A stretch of 64,000 bases of DNA from Trifolium pratense (taxonomy: Eukaryota > Streptophyta > Magnoliopsida > Fabales > Fabaceae). The position numbers and the translations under genes are program-made. Numbering within the stretch: position 1 is the first letter of the stretch; the number at the start of each line of letters is the position of its first letter. Positions 45,526 to 57,885 of this stretch are shown in pieces. The stretch is taken from the NCBI RefSeq assembly GCF_020283565.1, contig NC_060061.1, positions 31,967,362 through 32,031,361 of the forward strand. The letters run 5' to 3'. The notes beneath the pieces were generated by a model. It had not been told where the DNA came from. It worked only from the letters and a program-made list of their open reading frames with translations, and searched no databases.

Positions 45526-47466
45526 TTTTTTTTCCACAAACAAACTCAACTCATATCATTTATCAACTGGTTCTCAATACAAGGAGGAATTAAATGAAAC
45601 ATGCAGCGCCTAGTCCAAGAATTGGCTGTCTTAGCTAACAAATGAACAACCGAATTCGCTTGACGCCTTACAAACTTCACCTCGAAGTTGGTACGTAAAA
45701 CTAACAAAATTTTAATACTAGAGATAAGTACACTAAATTCAGAATTTCCATTGTAATTAGCATGTACTGCATTCACAACTAATTGTGAATCACTTTCAAA
45801 AACTATGCGTTCCAAATTCATGTGACTTGCAGATTGCATTGCCTCCATTAGAGCTAGTGCTTCAGCTTCCATAACGGAGTAGTGTACCTTTATCCCAAGC
45901 TGTACCTGCACACACGAACAGACCTAACCTACATCATTTCTAATACACCAGCCACGATTTGTTACTAGTCCATGATCGTGAAATCCGGCGTTGACGTTGC
46001 ACTTTAACCATCCAAACTGTGGTGGCTGCCATGATTGTTGCTGCTGTATTTGTTCATCACTAACAGTGTTTTGGCAGATGTTTTGTGCCATGAACCATTC
46101 ATTCCAAGTATGAAATGCTTGCCTACCCAATTGCTCTGCATCATTCCTTTCATTATTCCAAATCCAGTTATTCCTATTGTTCCAAATGGTCCATACCATG
46201 ACAGCAAAACGTCATGTATCAATGTTTTAGCATCATGGAATGCTTGAAGCCTCGGTTCAATGACACGATTCAGTCCCACAGCTATCCAGCTTCGCCTATT
46301 CTCTGCACAGCCAAATAGAATGTGCTAGTCGTCCTCTGCTTCTTCACATAACTGACATGTAGACGGACATTGAACATAATGTTGACGAAGTCGTACTCTC
46401 GTAGGAAGGCATTCCCTACAAATCCGCCATAGTAAGTGTTTAGCTTTTGGTGGCGCTTTAATTTTCCACATACTGCTCCAATCCCCATTTACACCACGGC
46501 CTCGCAATTCTTCTTTCTCTTGCATCAACATTTGATATCCTGTCTTCACAGTATAATGTCCATGACTCCCCCCTTTCCAAACCAGACAATCCTCTTGTAC
46601 TACATCAAGCAATGGTACTGACAAAATATCTTGTGCTACATCATATGGGAACAATTACAAAATTTTATTATTATTATTATTACATGAGTTCATTCACATT
46701 CATATTATACATACCTTGGACTTGAGGTGATCGCGCCCAGCTGTTCCTTTCGCCTCTAAGCCAAGGGTCATGCATCACCTTGATCTTACTTCCGTCCCCA
46801 ATTCTCCACCTACAACCAAGAGTAAGCACATGCCGTGATTTCCATAAGCTTCGCCGCACATAACTTGGATTATTTCCAATATTAGCTTCAAGAAAGGATG
46901 AATGTGGGAACTGTGAAGTATCTTGCTTTGAATATTCTGGCCACCAATGTATCTAGGTTCATCATTATATGCGAACCTTGCTTCGCCACCATCGCCATGT
47001 TAAAAGACTTGAAATCCCGAAATTCAAGACACCCCCCTCCCCTCCATCTTAGAAAATGTCATTCTCTCCCCTGCCAACTAATGTATTCCTTTATTATTCA
47101 TACCTCCGCCCCACCAAAATGAGTTTAGCATCTTCTCAATATCATTTACCGTAGCATTCGGAATTATGTAAACACTCATGACATATGATGGTATAGCTTG
47201 AAGCACTGATTTTATCATTTCCTCATTACCCGCTTTAGATAATGGATGTCCTCTCCAAGAATTGATCCTCTTCCACACACGGTCTTTAATGAAAGCAAAT
47301 GTCTCCTTCTTACTTCTTCCTACCATAGATGGTAAGCCCAAATATGTTCTTGTGCCCAATACATGTCGGACTCCCATAATACCAGATAAATCTTCTTGAG
47401 CCGGCCTACTCAAATTCTTGCTAAAAAACACCTCTGATTTGGACAAGATAATTTCTTGAAGCACTG
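45526..47466 (-). mobile_element. 5'-truncated L1-type LINE with target duplication
   Basis: The element is inserted on the minus strand. Its A-tail is the T run at 45526-45533, and its truncated 5' end is at 47466. A 17-bp target duplication, ATATAGTATATCAACTT, flanks it (45509-45525 and 47467-47483). Coding remnants in order are the C-terminal RT/thumb region (LGTRTYLGLPSMVGRSKKET and INSWRGHPLSKAGNEEMIKS, 47464-47078), a frameshifted middle, zf-RVT (WKIKAPPKAKHLLWRICREC, 46654-46325) and a plant-type RNase H domain (EAEALALMEAMQSA and FESDSQLVVNAV, 46199-45546). Several frame changes make it inactive. It is likely not very old, because the target duplication is perfect. Confidence 0.92.
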
Positions 47467-47483
47467 ATATAGTATATCAACTT

Positions 47484-48391
47484 ATTCACCTTCAAAAGGT
47501 GAAATTCTAACCACTAGTTAATCTACTTTTTGAAGCAACTGATTAATCTACTTAACAAACAAAAATCCCAACAAAAGTTAACAATAAGCTGATCATATTC
47601 TAACGGTCAAAAACCTTAGTACATGATTTGTATCACTCCTAATCTAATTTTTTTGAACATGTCAAAAACAACTTAGTATATTAGTCAACCACACTTTTGA
47701 GGTTAAAACATTATACATACTTCTTCATGAAATCTTTATATTATATACTTGTTCATGAAAATTTTAATTGGATAAAAGTCTAAAAAATAAATCCTTTATT
47801 TTGCAAAAACAAACTTTACATTTGTATAGATGGGAATTTTTTTTTATATTTTGTAATTTTTTATACAAAGCAAAAGTTATAGTATCATTTAAATCCTATG
47901 TTAATAATGGAGGCAATACAATAGGGTATATGATGAATTAGCCTTAGCTAGAGAATTAGCCTATATTTTGGTTAACAACTTATACATTGATGTAACTATT
48001 TGCCCTTAATTTGAGTACAATCGTAGCTCACAAAGTGAACCTCCCAATTTTAGAATATAAAAAAATGCATGGATGAAAACAAAGATAACAAGAATGAGCT
48101 CATCAATTGTTATAACCAAATTAACAACCATCTATGCATACGAAAAAATAGGGTATAATGTGGCCACAAAACATCCTCAATGCTAAGGCTAATTATAGCT
48201 ATTGTACCCCGAAAATTGCTCCTAAAATTCAAACCACAAAACACAAATACAATGCAACTATATATAATGTACCCTATGTTCAATATTCATTGTCTCACCC
48301 CATTGCACAAGTTTCCTTTGGTGTTTGGTGTTTTTTTCCTTCCATCACACACCTCCCCTCACTTGATTTGTTTAACAATCTTAATTGAATA
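47484..48391. other. Spacer and promoter of the small acidic-protein gene
   Basis: No other gene is seen. The last 200 bp before 48392 contain TATA-like AACTATATATAATG (about 48257-48270) and a C/T-rich leader (about 48330-48365), consistent with transcription of the downstream gene. Confidence 0.45.
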
Positions 48392-49057
48392 ATGGGAGGT
48401 TGTGTGAGCAGTCCTAAGGATCTTGCCTTGAATGAAGGGCCAGCGGTCGAGGAGGTTCCCACCACACCAAGGAATGTTGAGGTCGAGACGGAAGTTGCTC
48501 AGGTTCATTTTTTATAATTCTGTTCTTTTTAATTAATCAAACACCATTAACAAGTTAGATGACATGTTTTAAAAGGGAGATTTGGATTGCATATAGTCAG
48601 AAGTATGTGCATTTAAGCGGTCAAAACTTCCGTGACCTACATTGCGGATCAATATCGGACAAAACATTAAACATGCAAAATTTGATTATTGTTTTTTAAA
48701 ATTTTATATATGAAACTTGAAATTGAAATTGTCTGGTGTTGATCTAATGTCTACCTACCAATGTTCTAATTGCATGAATGTATGGGATCACACTCTTTAA
48801 AAAATCGGTTCTTTTTTGTTACCATGATATAAGTACAAAGTTTCTACAGTTGTTATATGAATCGAATCTCTGACCACCTGTTGTCAATGAATTTATATAT
48901 TCAGGAGAAGACCCAGGAAGTAGCAGATGAGAAGAAAGAAGAGGCTACAGAAGAAGCCAAGCCAGAGAAGGTTGAGGCTGCTGCTGAGAAGGAAGATGCT
49001 AAAGTTGAAACACCAAAAGCAGAGGAGATTAAGGAAGAACCTCTTGTGACGCTGTAA
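48392..49057 (+). CDS. Small acidic protein with N-myristoylation signal
   Basis: Two exons (48392-48502 and 48905-49057) encode 87 aa. The N-terminus MGGCVSSPKD fits N-myristoylation at Gly2 (Ser at position 6), with Cys4 available for palmitoylation, so a plasma-membrane location is likely. The remaining sequence is low-complexity and rich in Glu, Lys and Ala (QEVADEKKEEATEEAKPEK), probably disordered or helical, with no enzymatic domain. I recognise no named family; small proteins with this layout occur in many dicots. The start is the first ATG after the leader, the intron has normal GT-AG ends, and the junction falls between codons. It is convergent with the UNC93-like gene, whose stop lies 495 bp further on. 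Confidence 0.8.
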
Positions 49058-49551
49058 AAAACTTGAGTATCTCATTCTAATTAATTATCCTGAGCAATAT
49101 GTTTTAGGAAGTTGTAACATGATTCAGGGATTGTTTAATTCTTAATTGTTGCATTTCTTGGAGCATATCATTTCAGAAATGGAATAATTGTTTTATTATA
49201 TATTAACTTGTTAAACTCCTTTTTTTATTTGTTGCATTTCCTGCATTTACAGTTTCACGCAGTAATAAATCTCAATTTTTTATTTGAGATCGGACGGTTC
49301 AACTTAAACAATTAATTTTAACAGTTAAACAATTTCATCAGTTGATTTAGATCGAACGGAACAGTTAACCTTGTTACTGCATTAGTCCATAAGAGAACAA
49401 AAGGCAACTTTTTCAAAATTAAATAAGATTACATTATATAATACAAAGAAAAGATTCTTTAATCAACAACTACATAATACTCCAAGAAAGAAATGACAGC
49501 AAAAAGAAGACAAACAAAAGATTCTTTAATTTTTTAAGACAACAAATGAAG

Positions 49552-52006
49552 TCAACAATCAACAGAACCATTGTGACCTGGAGGAGACATCCCTCCAACA
49601 TATACTTGTTCTTTTTCCACATGTACTTGTTCTTTTTCCTCCTTACTATTGTCCTCTTTCACAGCCAAAACCATCAAAACCAACAGTAATGGATAGCTTA
49701 CTGTTGTGAGCACCCAATTCACAATCAACTGTGACATTGGAGACACATTATGGTTATCAATTTGCCATGCAACTGCAGCTCCTGCACTCTGTATCCCTTT
49801 ATAGAATCCTGTGTACCTGTAATATAGTATGTGCAAACATTAGTGCTAGTGTTCAATTCCAAATTTCAACTATCATCAATACTCTACAAGAAATGCTAAT
49901 CACTAGAAATACAAATTAGTACTAGTACTAATTAATTTCCAAATTTCAACTATCATCAATACTAATCACTACTCTAAATATTTATTAAAAAATACAAATA
50001 CTTATTAAAATAAGGGTTTTGCTAACTAGTCTCCCTAAGACACAAGTTAAGGAAACTAAAAATAGTAAATTTTGTATTGAAGCATTCTCAATATTTTGAA
50101 AAGATGGACTACACAAGTGTCATGACTGTTTTACTAAATTTGTTTCCTTAACTAGTGCCCCTGGTTAGCATTTTCCTTAAAATAAATATGATATTCAGTG
50201 CATGTTTAGAATGATCACGAGTTTGACAGAATCACGGTGTACTACTATAATTTTGTCAAAAACTACACTTCAGAAGTTCAGAAAAATCATTTAGTCAAAA
50301 AAAAAAAAAAGTTCAACAAAATCACGGTGTCAGCCCGATTTCGTGACACCAAGGGTACATATACATCCAAACATGCCCTTAGTGATACCAACATAGTTTG
50401 TCTTAAATTTCCTAAGTCCAAAAAGTACTTCATTTCTGAAAGGCAACTTTGATTTGTAACTATAACTGTGTGAGTCAAAGAACCTAGTCTAAAGGTAATG
50501 AATCCTTTGGTGCAGAATATGGTGTTTGTTACTGTGGAAGATATACAACTTACAAAATGATTACATGTAGCAAATGGCTATATTTTCACAAATAAGGATT
50601 AATAAGAAACAAAAAGAAACTTTTGGAGGGTTAAAAAGGCAAGAACTATTATAATTCTATGAGTTGAAAACATTTCAGTAGATATTTAGTACTATTTTAT
50701 AATGAAAAGTTCCTATTACATACTCAAATAGTCAATTAGCTAAATCTTTTCATTGATCAAAAAAGCAACCAAAAACAAATGCAATAGTTAATCAATAAAA
50801 TAATACTAAAATTAAAAAAGATTCTGGTTTGAATTATTACCTGCTAAGAACCTCAGAATCATTAGCCAATGCTCCAATGGACCAATAAACCATACTTTGA
50901 AACATAGCATCCAACAATCCAAAACTAAAATACAAAACAAAAGGACCAGCATAACCAGAACCAGATTCCTTAAAATCCAAAACCTTATCATCATGTTTAT
51001 GTTTAATCTGATTAGCCAATGCACCACCCCAAATAACAGATCCAAGAACAGCAACAACAACAATTCCAACAATCCCTCTTTTCTTTCTACTCTTAAAACT
51101 AAAATCCATAGTATAACCAATCCCAATTGAACCAATCATTTGTGCACCCCAATAAAACACATTGTTTAATCCTCTTGTTCTTAAACTAAACTCAGTCTTA
51201 TTAACATGATTAAACTGATAAGTATAAAAAAAGTTACTTGCCCAAGAAGCAGGAATCATGAGAAGCATCTTCCAATTATAGAACAATTTGAGAATCTCAA
51301 CACATTCAGTTGTAACATTTGAGTACAAAACATTTGTACACTTCGTTCCATCGTCTCGAACAACTTTACTAGCTGGTAAAATTGTTAAAGACAAAACAGT
51401 CCCTAATGACATAAAAGCCATAAAACCAATATAAGTCCCATCATTAACAGTTACAGCTTGTTCGCCGCGATTATAATTAAGAATAAAAGGAATTAAACCA
51501 CCAATAACACCACCCATGTTAAAGATACTCCAAAAAATTGAAATGTAAGTTCCTTTTCGATTCACCGGTGGATAAGATGTCATAATAGCACCTTGTGCAG
51601 CCCATAATAGACCTGCTCCGACGCCAAGAAAGGCGCCGGAGACGATAGCAAAAGCTTGATGTTGTTGATGATTGTAGTACAGGAAAGAACCAGCATATAA
51701 GACATAAGTGGAACAACCTGCGAAAAGGGTTAAATGGGGTCCTAGGATGTTGTAAATTCCACCACCTAGGATACCAAAAACTGCAAAGGTTGTGTAAAGT
51801 GCTGTTAAGGCGTTGTTTGAAGCTGTTGAGTTGACTTGTCCACCACCACCCATTCCTGAAAGAGCATTGAACATACCTGGACAACAAAAACAAACTAACC
51901 CAATAAGGATTATTTGGGAAAGAGGTGAATTGTATCTGAAAAGATTGGATTTTTTTGTGGTTTCATGTTTTTGGGTTGATGGGTCTTCATATTGAACAGA
52001 ACCCAT
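49552..52006 (-). CDS. UNC93-like membrane protein (MFS superfamily)
   Basis: Two minus-strand exons (52006-50841 and 49816-49552) join through a split AGG codon to 476 aa. A cytosolic N-terminus of about 27 residues is followed by about 11-12 hydrophobic segments. Typical plant UNC93-like phrases are CFCCPGMFNALSGMGGGGQ, NILGPHLTLFAGCSTYVLY, GAGLLWAAQGAIMTSYP and SIFWSIFNMGGVIGG. The C-terminus is charged (EDNSKEEKEQVHVEKEQ). I recall Arabidopsis At1g18000/At1g18010 as close relatives. The transported substrate is not established; some plant UNC93 proteins affect potassium and ABA responses, so ion homeostasis is an inference. The chosen ATG at 52006 (MGSVQYEDPSTQ) is the family start; an upstream in-frame extension is leader. 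The 1024-bp intron carries a MITE (50013-50178). Confidence 0.94.
50013..50178. mobile_element. MITE in the UNC93-like intron
   Basis: The left end GGGTTTTGCTAACTAG with ACAAGTTAAGGAAAC, and the right end GTTTCCTTAACTAGTG with GGTTAGCATTTTCC, form inverted repeats of about 40 bp. It is the same superfamily as 9277-9473; a partial copy lies near 53272. No target duplication was resolved. Confidence 0.6.
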
Positions 52007-52452
52007 CTGAGAAAATTGAGAAAGAGTGATGAGGGTGGAAGAAAGATTGAAAATTTGGGATGAAGAATGAAAGGGGAATGGAGTTTGATTTATTGAGTGT
52101 GAGATTGAGATTTGTGTTACTATAATAATGTGACAATTTTGCAGTAAATGCAGTTTGCAATGAGACAAATTTGAGGTTTCTTTTTTTGGTTGTAGAATAA
52201 GTTGCAGTTAAGTTCTTCTGTCACAATGGTCAATTGATGTCACTATCAAGAACTTAAGGTTGTGGGTATGGAAGCCAAGCGTTCAATAGGATTACGCAAA
52301 GCACCTGTCTCGGTGGAAAATTAACATGGGAAGTACTTTTTGGTGAATTATCCTTGCATATTTTATTTGAATATGTATTAGTATATTATATAAATGGATA
52401 ATTTTGATAAGTTCATAAATAGTTTTTATTAATCTTTAAACCTATTAAATTA

Positions 52453-52636
52453 GGAGTTTAATTGATATGCACCGATGGTGTAAAATAGTTTTGCATAATT
52501 GTTCAATAAATAATCATTGTTTTGTCATGTCATATTAAGAAAGTGGGGTGGAGTGGGTGATGTGGCGGAAAACATGGTTGGTATTAGTTGACAGTGTAAA
52601 ATTATTTTATAATGTCGGTGCATATCAATTAAATCC
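52453..52636. mobile_element. MITE with 8-bp target duplication
   Basis: The 184-bp element has inverted ends (TTAATTGATATGCACCGA / TCGGTGCATATCAATTAA) and is flanked by TTAAATTA on both sides (52445-52452 and 52637-52644). Eight bases point to a hAT-type transposase. It lies about 450 bp upstream of the UNC93-like ATG. Part copies occur at 44270-44400 and perhaps 4660-5030. Confidence 0.9.
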
Positions 52637-53066
52637 TTAAATTATATCGATATATATTTAAATAAGATATATACTAGATAGTTATCTTACATTTTTTTTG
52701 TTTATAATAAATCGAAAATCGAACTCAAGACTTATAACTTATTACTCAATCCTCTTATCATATTATTTTGTTACGGTTGAATTTACTATTGCCTACTACC
52801 TCATTGATATAATTACTTACTTTTATCCTTTTTATAAAAAATAACTTTTTTATTTGAAATTAGAAAAATAAAGTTTTTTGGATTTAATAATTACCTGATA
52901 TATTTAATTTATTAAATAGATCAGATACATCAATTATTCAATTTCAATAAACCTAAAAAGTCAAATATTTTTTATAAAAATAATCGGAGATGATACCTTT
53001 TTTGAGATTTTTCTTTGTACTTTTTTATATAACCCGTTTTTAATTTTTAAGATTTTTCTTTATCCT

Positions 53067-53158
53067 ATTTTTTTTGTTTACAACCAACCTGATGATCGAA
53101 CTCAGGATCTCTCGTATACTACTCAAACCTCTCACCACTAGACCAAACCTAATAATTT
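53067..53158 (-). mobile_element. Au-like SINE, minus strand
   Basis: On the minus strand TTTGGTCTAGTGGTGAGAGG (box A region) and GATCCTGAGTTCGATC (box B) are followed by a short tail, ending in an A run (T run on plus, about 53068-53075). The flanks GATTTTTCTTTATCCT (53051-53066) and GATTTTTCTTTGTCCT (53159-53174) match at 15 of 16 bases, an aged target duplication. A more decayed relative lies at about 52695-52770. Confidence 0.8.
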
Positions 53159-53174
53159 GATTTTTCTTTGTCCT

Positions 53175-55909
53175 TTTTAATTTTTTAAAAACATTAATTA
53201 TTTTTCTACCAACATATTCCTATTTAGCGTGCATTTTTTTTTACCATATGTAATATATATTTTATGAAAAATGTTAAGTACTGTCTCGGTGCACTGGTTA
53301 AGAAAATCAAAAATAGTAAAATTATCTTAGAATCGTACAATCAACATCTTAAAAGTCTAAATTTTAGTTTGTTCAATGGCTAACTTTTCTGCGTAAAAAA
53401 AAAATGCCTAACTCATTTTCTCTTTTGAATAATAAAATCGTGAAAGTAATATCAATTGTCAACAAATTAAGATATTAGACTCAAATTGTTAATGAGCTTC
53501 CACTAAAACAAATCGTTCGAAAAAATTCAAATTTAATTCTTAGTGAAAACAATTATTAGCTTAGCTGGACATTCCTCTAGAAATACCACAATCAACTATT
53601 TAATATTTGTGATTTTATCTAATTTGAGACTCTCTTTTTTTAAAAACAGAATCATATTCTTTGGTTGGTAATCAAATGATCTCTAACCTTATCTCTACTA
53701 GAGAAGGGACCAAAGCCCAAGCTATAGTTTTCATCATTTCTTTATCATATTCCTTATTTTACTTTTCCTTCTATCCAGAAACTCTTTTGTAAATATTATT
53801 TTTTCTGTTCAATTCCACATCATACCCATGCATTTTAGGCCAATTCTAACCTACAAGTCATCATGTCTTTCATGATCGATAAGTTCATGATATCATTATA
53901 ATGAATAAGAATGTTATAAAAATTCATCGTTAAATTGAAAGTTGATATCATATAGATCATTCATAAAAATAATAAAAAAATTATTTGATATGTTATTGAG
54001 ATCAATTAAAATTAACGGTTTATGAATTTTTATTAAATACCGTTAATCTTGATGGGTCTCAATGACATATCAAATTATTTTCAATTTTTTTAAAAAAATT
54101 ATGGATGATTTATATAATATAAATTTTCAATCCACCAATGATTGATTTTGTAAAATTTGTATTCGTTATGATATTTTTTATAACTTATGCAGCAAGACTT
54201 CAAGTTTTCCATGTTAGCCAAAGTCTGCATTTTATACTATATTTTGTGTTTTGCGAATTTGCGTGTCTAAATAACACAAATCTAAATCTAAATTTAAACA
54301 ACTTATAAATTTAGGATGTATTGTGATTGTGACTTGTAAGTTTAAGGGTTTTTTATATATATATTAAAATATTTTAAAATAAATATAATATGAATTAAAA
54401 TCCCATAGAGTTAACATAATCTCATAAAGCCTTTTAAAAGATTTCAGACTTAAAAAAAATTTAGATTTTCTTTTAATAAAATAGTCTTTTGAACTCTCAA
54501 TATACATTATTTTTTTTACACTTAATTCTAATGAGAGTTTACTATTCTACCACGCCGTCCACTTTAAGTATATTTTAAAATTGTGTCTATTTATGAAGTA
54601 TGAATTTATATTATTTGTGAATGTAAAATCAATTTATAGTAACAGTGCATGCCAATTTAGCGCATTTTAAAATCCTTGTGGATTACCTAAGAGCACTTAG
54701 ATTAGATGGTGTGGGTCTCTTCTAGCTTAACCAAGGTCCTAGGTTCGATCTTTGACTTGGGCATGCTGCAGTGTTAAACTCTTAGAGAGAGTTTGGCACC
54801 CATTTGGGTCCCAGTAGGTTCGAGAGATTAGTCTATACAGTTGTGCGCAAAAGATACTCGATTTACACCAAAAAATAATCTTTGTGGATTTTGAAAATTA
54901 TGATCGATAGTTTTTGTCAAAACTTTTTTAAAACTATTTTTATCATTTAGCATGAACAATTTAAATAATTTATTTACTAAAATAATATAAATGAAGACAT
55001 CAATTTTGTTTGTTTTCTTCTTTTTATTTTGAGATAGATAGACAAGGGCAAAAGCCAAAAGCCAAAAGCCAAAAGCCAAAAGCCAAAAACCACAAAAGGA
55101 AATTAGTGAAGGCAATATCTAATCTAATAGACGAAGCTAATAAAGCACCAACCACATCAAAAAATACCACTTACATGAATATCTTCGTGCATGTTAAGCC
55201 ACTATGTTTGATCTATTAGTGGAAAATTTAAATAGTATGTATGAGTTTTTGAATTCGATCTTCTGCTCTACTGTAAACAAAACATTTTGTGCATGTTTGG
55301 TTACACGAAAGTGAGTTGAATGTAAAATGAATGAAAAACTACAAATTTTAACTTCAGTTATAATCAATTTTAGAGACTCAATTTTACTCGAGAGTCTCCA
55401 AACGTGAAATCAAACACATACATCATCAATTATCGGTAATCCATATTTTATTTTAGTATATGAATTGAGGTGGTGATTCCGTTTTTTGTATTAAAGTAAA
55501 TTATCCAATGAATCCCGTGTAAAATCAAATGCAGTAACAGCGTTAAGGATCTTTTAGTATGTATGTATGTAGTGGCCCACGGAATCAACATTTATCCTTT
55601 GTTGTATGGTTGGACAATTGAATGCTCACAAAGATAAAAAAGGTTGGATAATTGAAATTGGCACATAATCCAATTTTGATGTCAACGTTAAACTTTGATG
55701 CGTATTTGTTTGTAACTCATTATTTGTTGGTAAGCGATTGTCGTTTTCCTATCTTTGCTTTCTTTTGTCAAGCAGTGTGATCAAAGCCGACTCTGGCCGG
55801 CTGCAAATTTAATGACTATCCTATCCTTTTCGGTTTTATATTTGCCATTCTCCAGCAACGTTTGAATTTTTATTCATAACTATTCATCTTATCTTTAGCG
55901 ACTTGATTT
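53175..55909. other. AT-rich spacer, no gene seen
   Basis: Two near-inverted phrases around 53945-54110 (CATATCAAATTATTTT and AAAATTATTTGATATG) suggest a decayed fold-back element. At about 54690-54800 is a common legume repeat phrase (TCCTAGGTTCGATCTTTGAC, GAGAGAGTTTGGCACCCAT). At about 55290-55440 are hAT-MITE-like ends (GCATGTTTGGTTACACG). No frame is convincing. Confidence 0.4.
55049..55090 (+). repeat. 7-bp minisatellite (CAAAAGC)6
   Basis: Six contiguous 7-bp units; the last one reads CAAAAAC. Confidence 0.95.
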
Positions 55910-56330
55910 GGTGGTGCTTCTCTTAAATTCCGATTAATGGAATGAGGATTTTGTACCTACATGTCGACGCCCAAGTTAATAAGAATGTGAAACAAAAGTT
56001 TTTAAGAGTAGAGAATAATATATTTGATTCCTCTGCATGAGAGGAGTATATATAGCATCACCGTTCGGCTAAGGTCATTGATGAGCGTATTAACGCCATC
56101 AATGACTGTCAAAAAATGGCTAAGGAGCCTTAATAGACGGTAAATATTCATCATTTCGATATCGTCCGTCACGGAAGGCAAAGTTTCCTCGACCGCTGAG
56201 TAGGAAAAGGCACGGTTGGGCCTTCAAATGACTTGGACCGAGTTCGACACACGAGTGAGATCTTCAACAATTACCTCGGGTCCAATCCAGAACAAGTTTC
56301 TTAAATCAAATTAATTCCATGTAACATACC
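55910..56330 (-). repeat. LTR-like dispersed repeat, copy B
   Basis: It is related to 4133-4577 over about 400 bp (GGTGGTGCTTCTCTT, CTCCTCTGCATGAGAGGAG, TATATATAGCATC and TGATGAGCGTATTAACGCC), but the end that carries TGTTGGGGAATAC in copy A is diverged or missing. Confidence 0.5.
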
Positions 56331-56866
56331 CTCAATTCTAACATAAACATACACCTCATCGTGCATGTATCAAGCATATTAAGTGACATGCGAGAAGTGC
56401 AACCTTAATCTCCTCCCACCACAAGCTGAGCACTTAATTTAGCCAGCATTTTCTTATTTGTACATAGTTCAAAAGTCCTCCAAATTTTATGCCACTTCCA
56501 TTAAGCCTTGCATTAACACTTTTTTATTTGTACATTTGCATTTTGATATCACGTTTTTATTCATAACTTTAAAATATTAGGTATATGTATCTAACGTTTA
56601 CTTTTTTTTTTTGTTGTCTAATATGAAACGTTAACTCACGCTTGACTCATCACAACATTCTCATATTAAATCAATATCATATTGTTCTAAGGTAGAACTT
56701 CATAGAAAAGTTGCATTCCGTTCTGTCAGAGGTTTATATAAAATATAGATCCCAATCTCGCTTTCGAACCAAAGAAAGACTATATCTCCTGGAAAAATTG
56801 CAAAACATAGCCTACTTACTTAGCCTACACAAGAGCCAAACGAAGAAGAAAAAGCAAGAGGTTTGA

Positions 56867-57190
56867 GTGAGACAGCTAAGTCGGCTTTGTTGTCAAGCTA
56901 TTAGGTCAAATGTTTTAAGGGTTTTGAGTACTTTGTTATTTTTCTTGGTTTTACGCCCCTCTTATATGACCCACGAAAGCAAATCCAATGACAACAATAA
57001 GTCGAGAACTATTGGATCCTCATATATATTTCTAAGGCCTCCTTCTTTGGGTCATTCTTTGACCATACTCTCACAGGTCATCCCGATCTTTATAGGTGTT
57101 ACCCTAACAATTGGATTTAGACATGTGTTCTTTGAGGAGATTTCAAACTTTATTTTTAAGAACAAAAACGGAATTTCTTTCGAGGAATAA
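56867..57190 (+). other. Open stretch of doubtful coding value
   Basis: The frame is open for about 107 codons, but the first ATG in frame is only near 56965, giving about 74 aa with one hydrophobic segment (LSQVIPIFIGVTLTIGF). A TATA-like TTTATATAAAATATAG lies at about 56730-56745, with a plausible leader after it. No family was recognised. It could be a small gene or chance. Confidence 0.2.
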
Positions 57191-57553
57191 AAGAAAAATG
57201 GGGAGGGAGGAAGAGAAAAGTCCGAATGCTGGGTAGTATTGGGCTGAGCCCATCAATAAAGCCCAAAAGACTGTTATGAATCCATTGAGGACGGTAGTAC
57301 TTAAACGTGTCAAGTGTCCATAGGAGAATAAAGTCTCCGCGGCTAGCCACATTTTTTGTCACTCCAGTAGTGCTTTGATTGATCATGATAAATTAAAAAT
57401 TGAAACGTTACAAGTGTGAATGAAATCTAGGCCACCCAAGAAAATAAAGAGACCGTTGGGAACACGTGACAAACAAGCCAAAATTAATTTTTTTTAGACT
57501 AAAGAAAAGATTGAGATTTATGGTATGAAAGTTTAACAGTGTATATATTTTTA

Positions 57554-57882
57554 GACCATCTCCAATGGTGGTACTTATATTTTTAAGTACTAATACCTAA
57601 TAGGTACTCCCATTGGAGCAAAAACAAAATTGTACCTAATAGGTACTAGTTCTACAATAAGACATAGTACCTAAATAATTTTTGTGGGACCCATTTAAAA
57701 TGATGTTGAGTTATTGGATAGATGTGCTACTAGTGGGGCCAATTTAGAACTTTTGAAGAGGTTTTGGGTTGGAGGGAATGAGTACTTATTATGTACTATT
57801 ATTAAAAAAATTATAAATGAATTATGTGTACATGTGAGGCCACTTAAGTACTCAAAAATGAGTAGCTCTATTGTGGATGCTC
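57554..57882. mobile_element. PIF/Harbinger (Tourist-like) MITE
   Basis: The 329-bp element has ends GACCATCTCCAATGGTGG and, inverted, GAGCATCCACAATAGAGC, with TTA on both sides (57551-57553 and 57883-57885). Subterminal TTTTTAAGTACT / AGTACTCAAAAA also pair. This TSD and terminal motif are those of Tourist elements. Confidence 0.88.
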
Positions 57883-57885
57883 TTA

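Noticed and set aside
50812..51893. Other frames across the UNC93-like gene
   Set aside because: Their hydrophobic or Asn/Ser-rich composition is the shadow of a membrane-protein gene read in the wrong frame.
54700..54790. tRNA gene suggested by GGTTCGATCTTTGAC
   Set aside because: There is no matching box A, acceptor stem or anticodon arm. The phrase belongs to a dispersed legume repeat.
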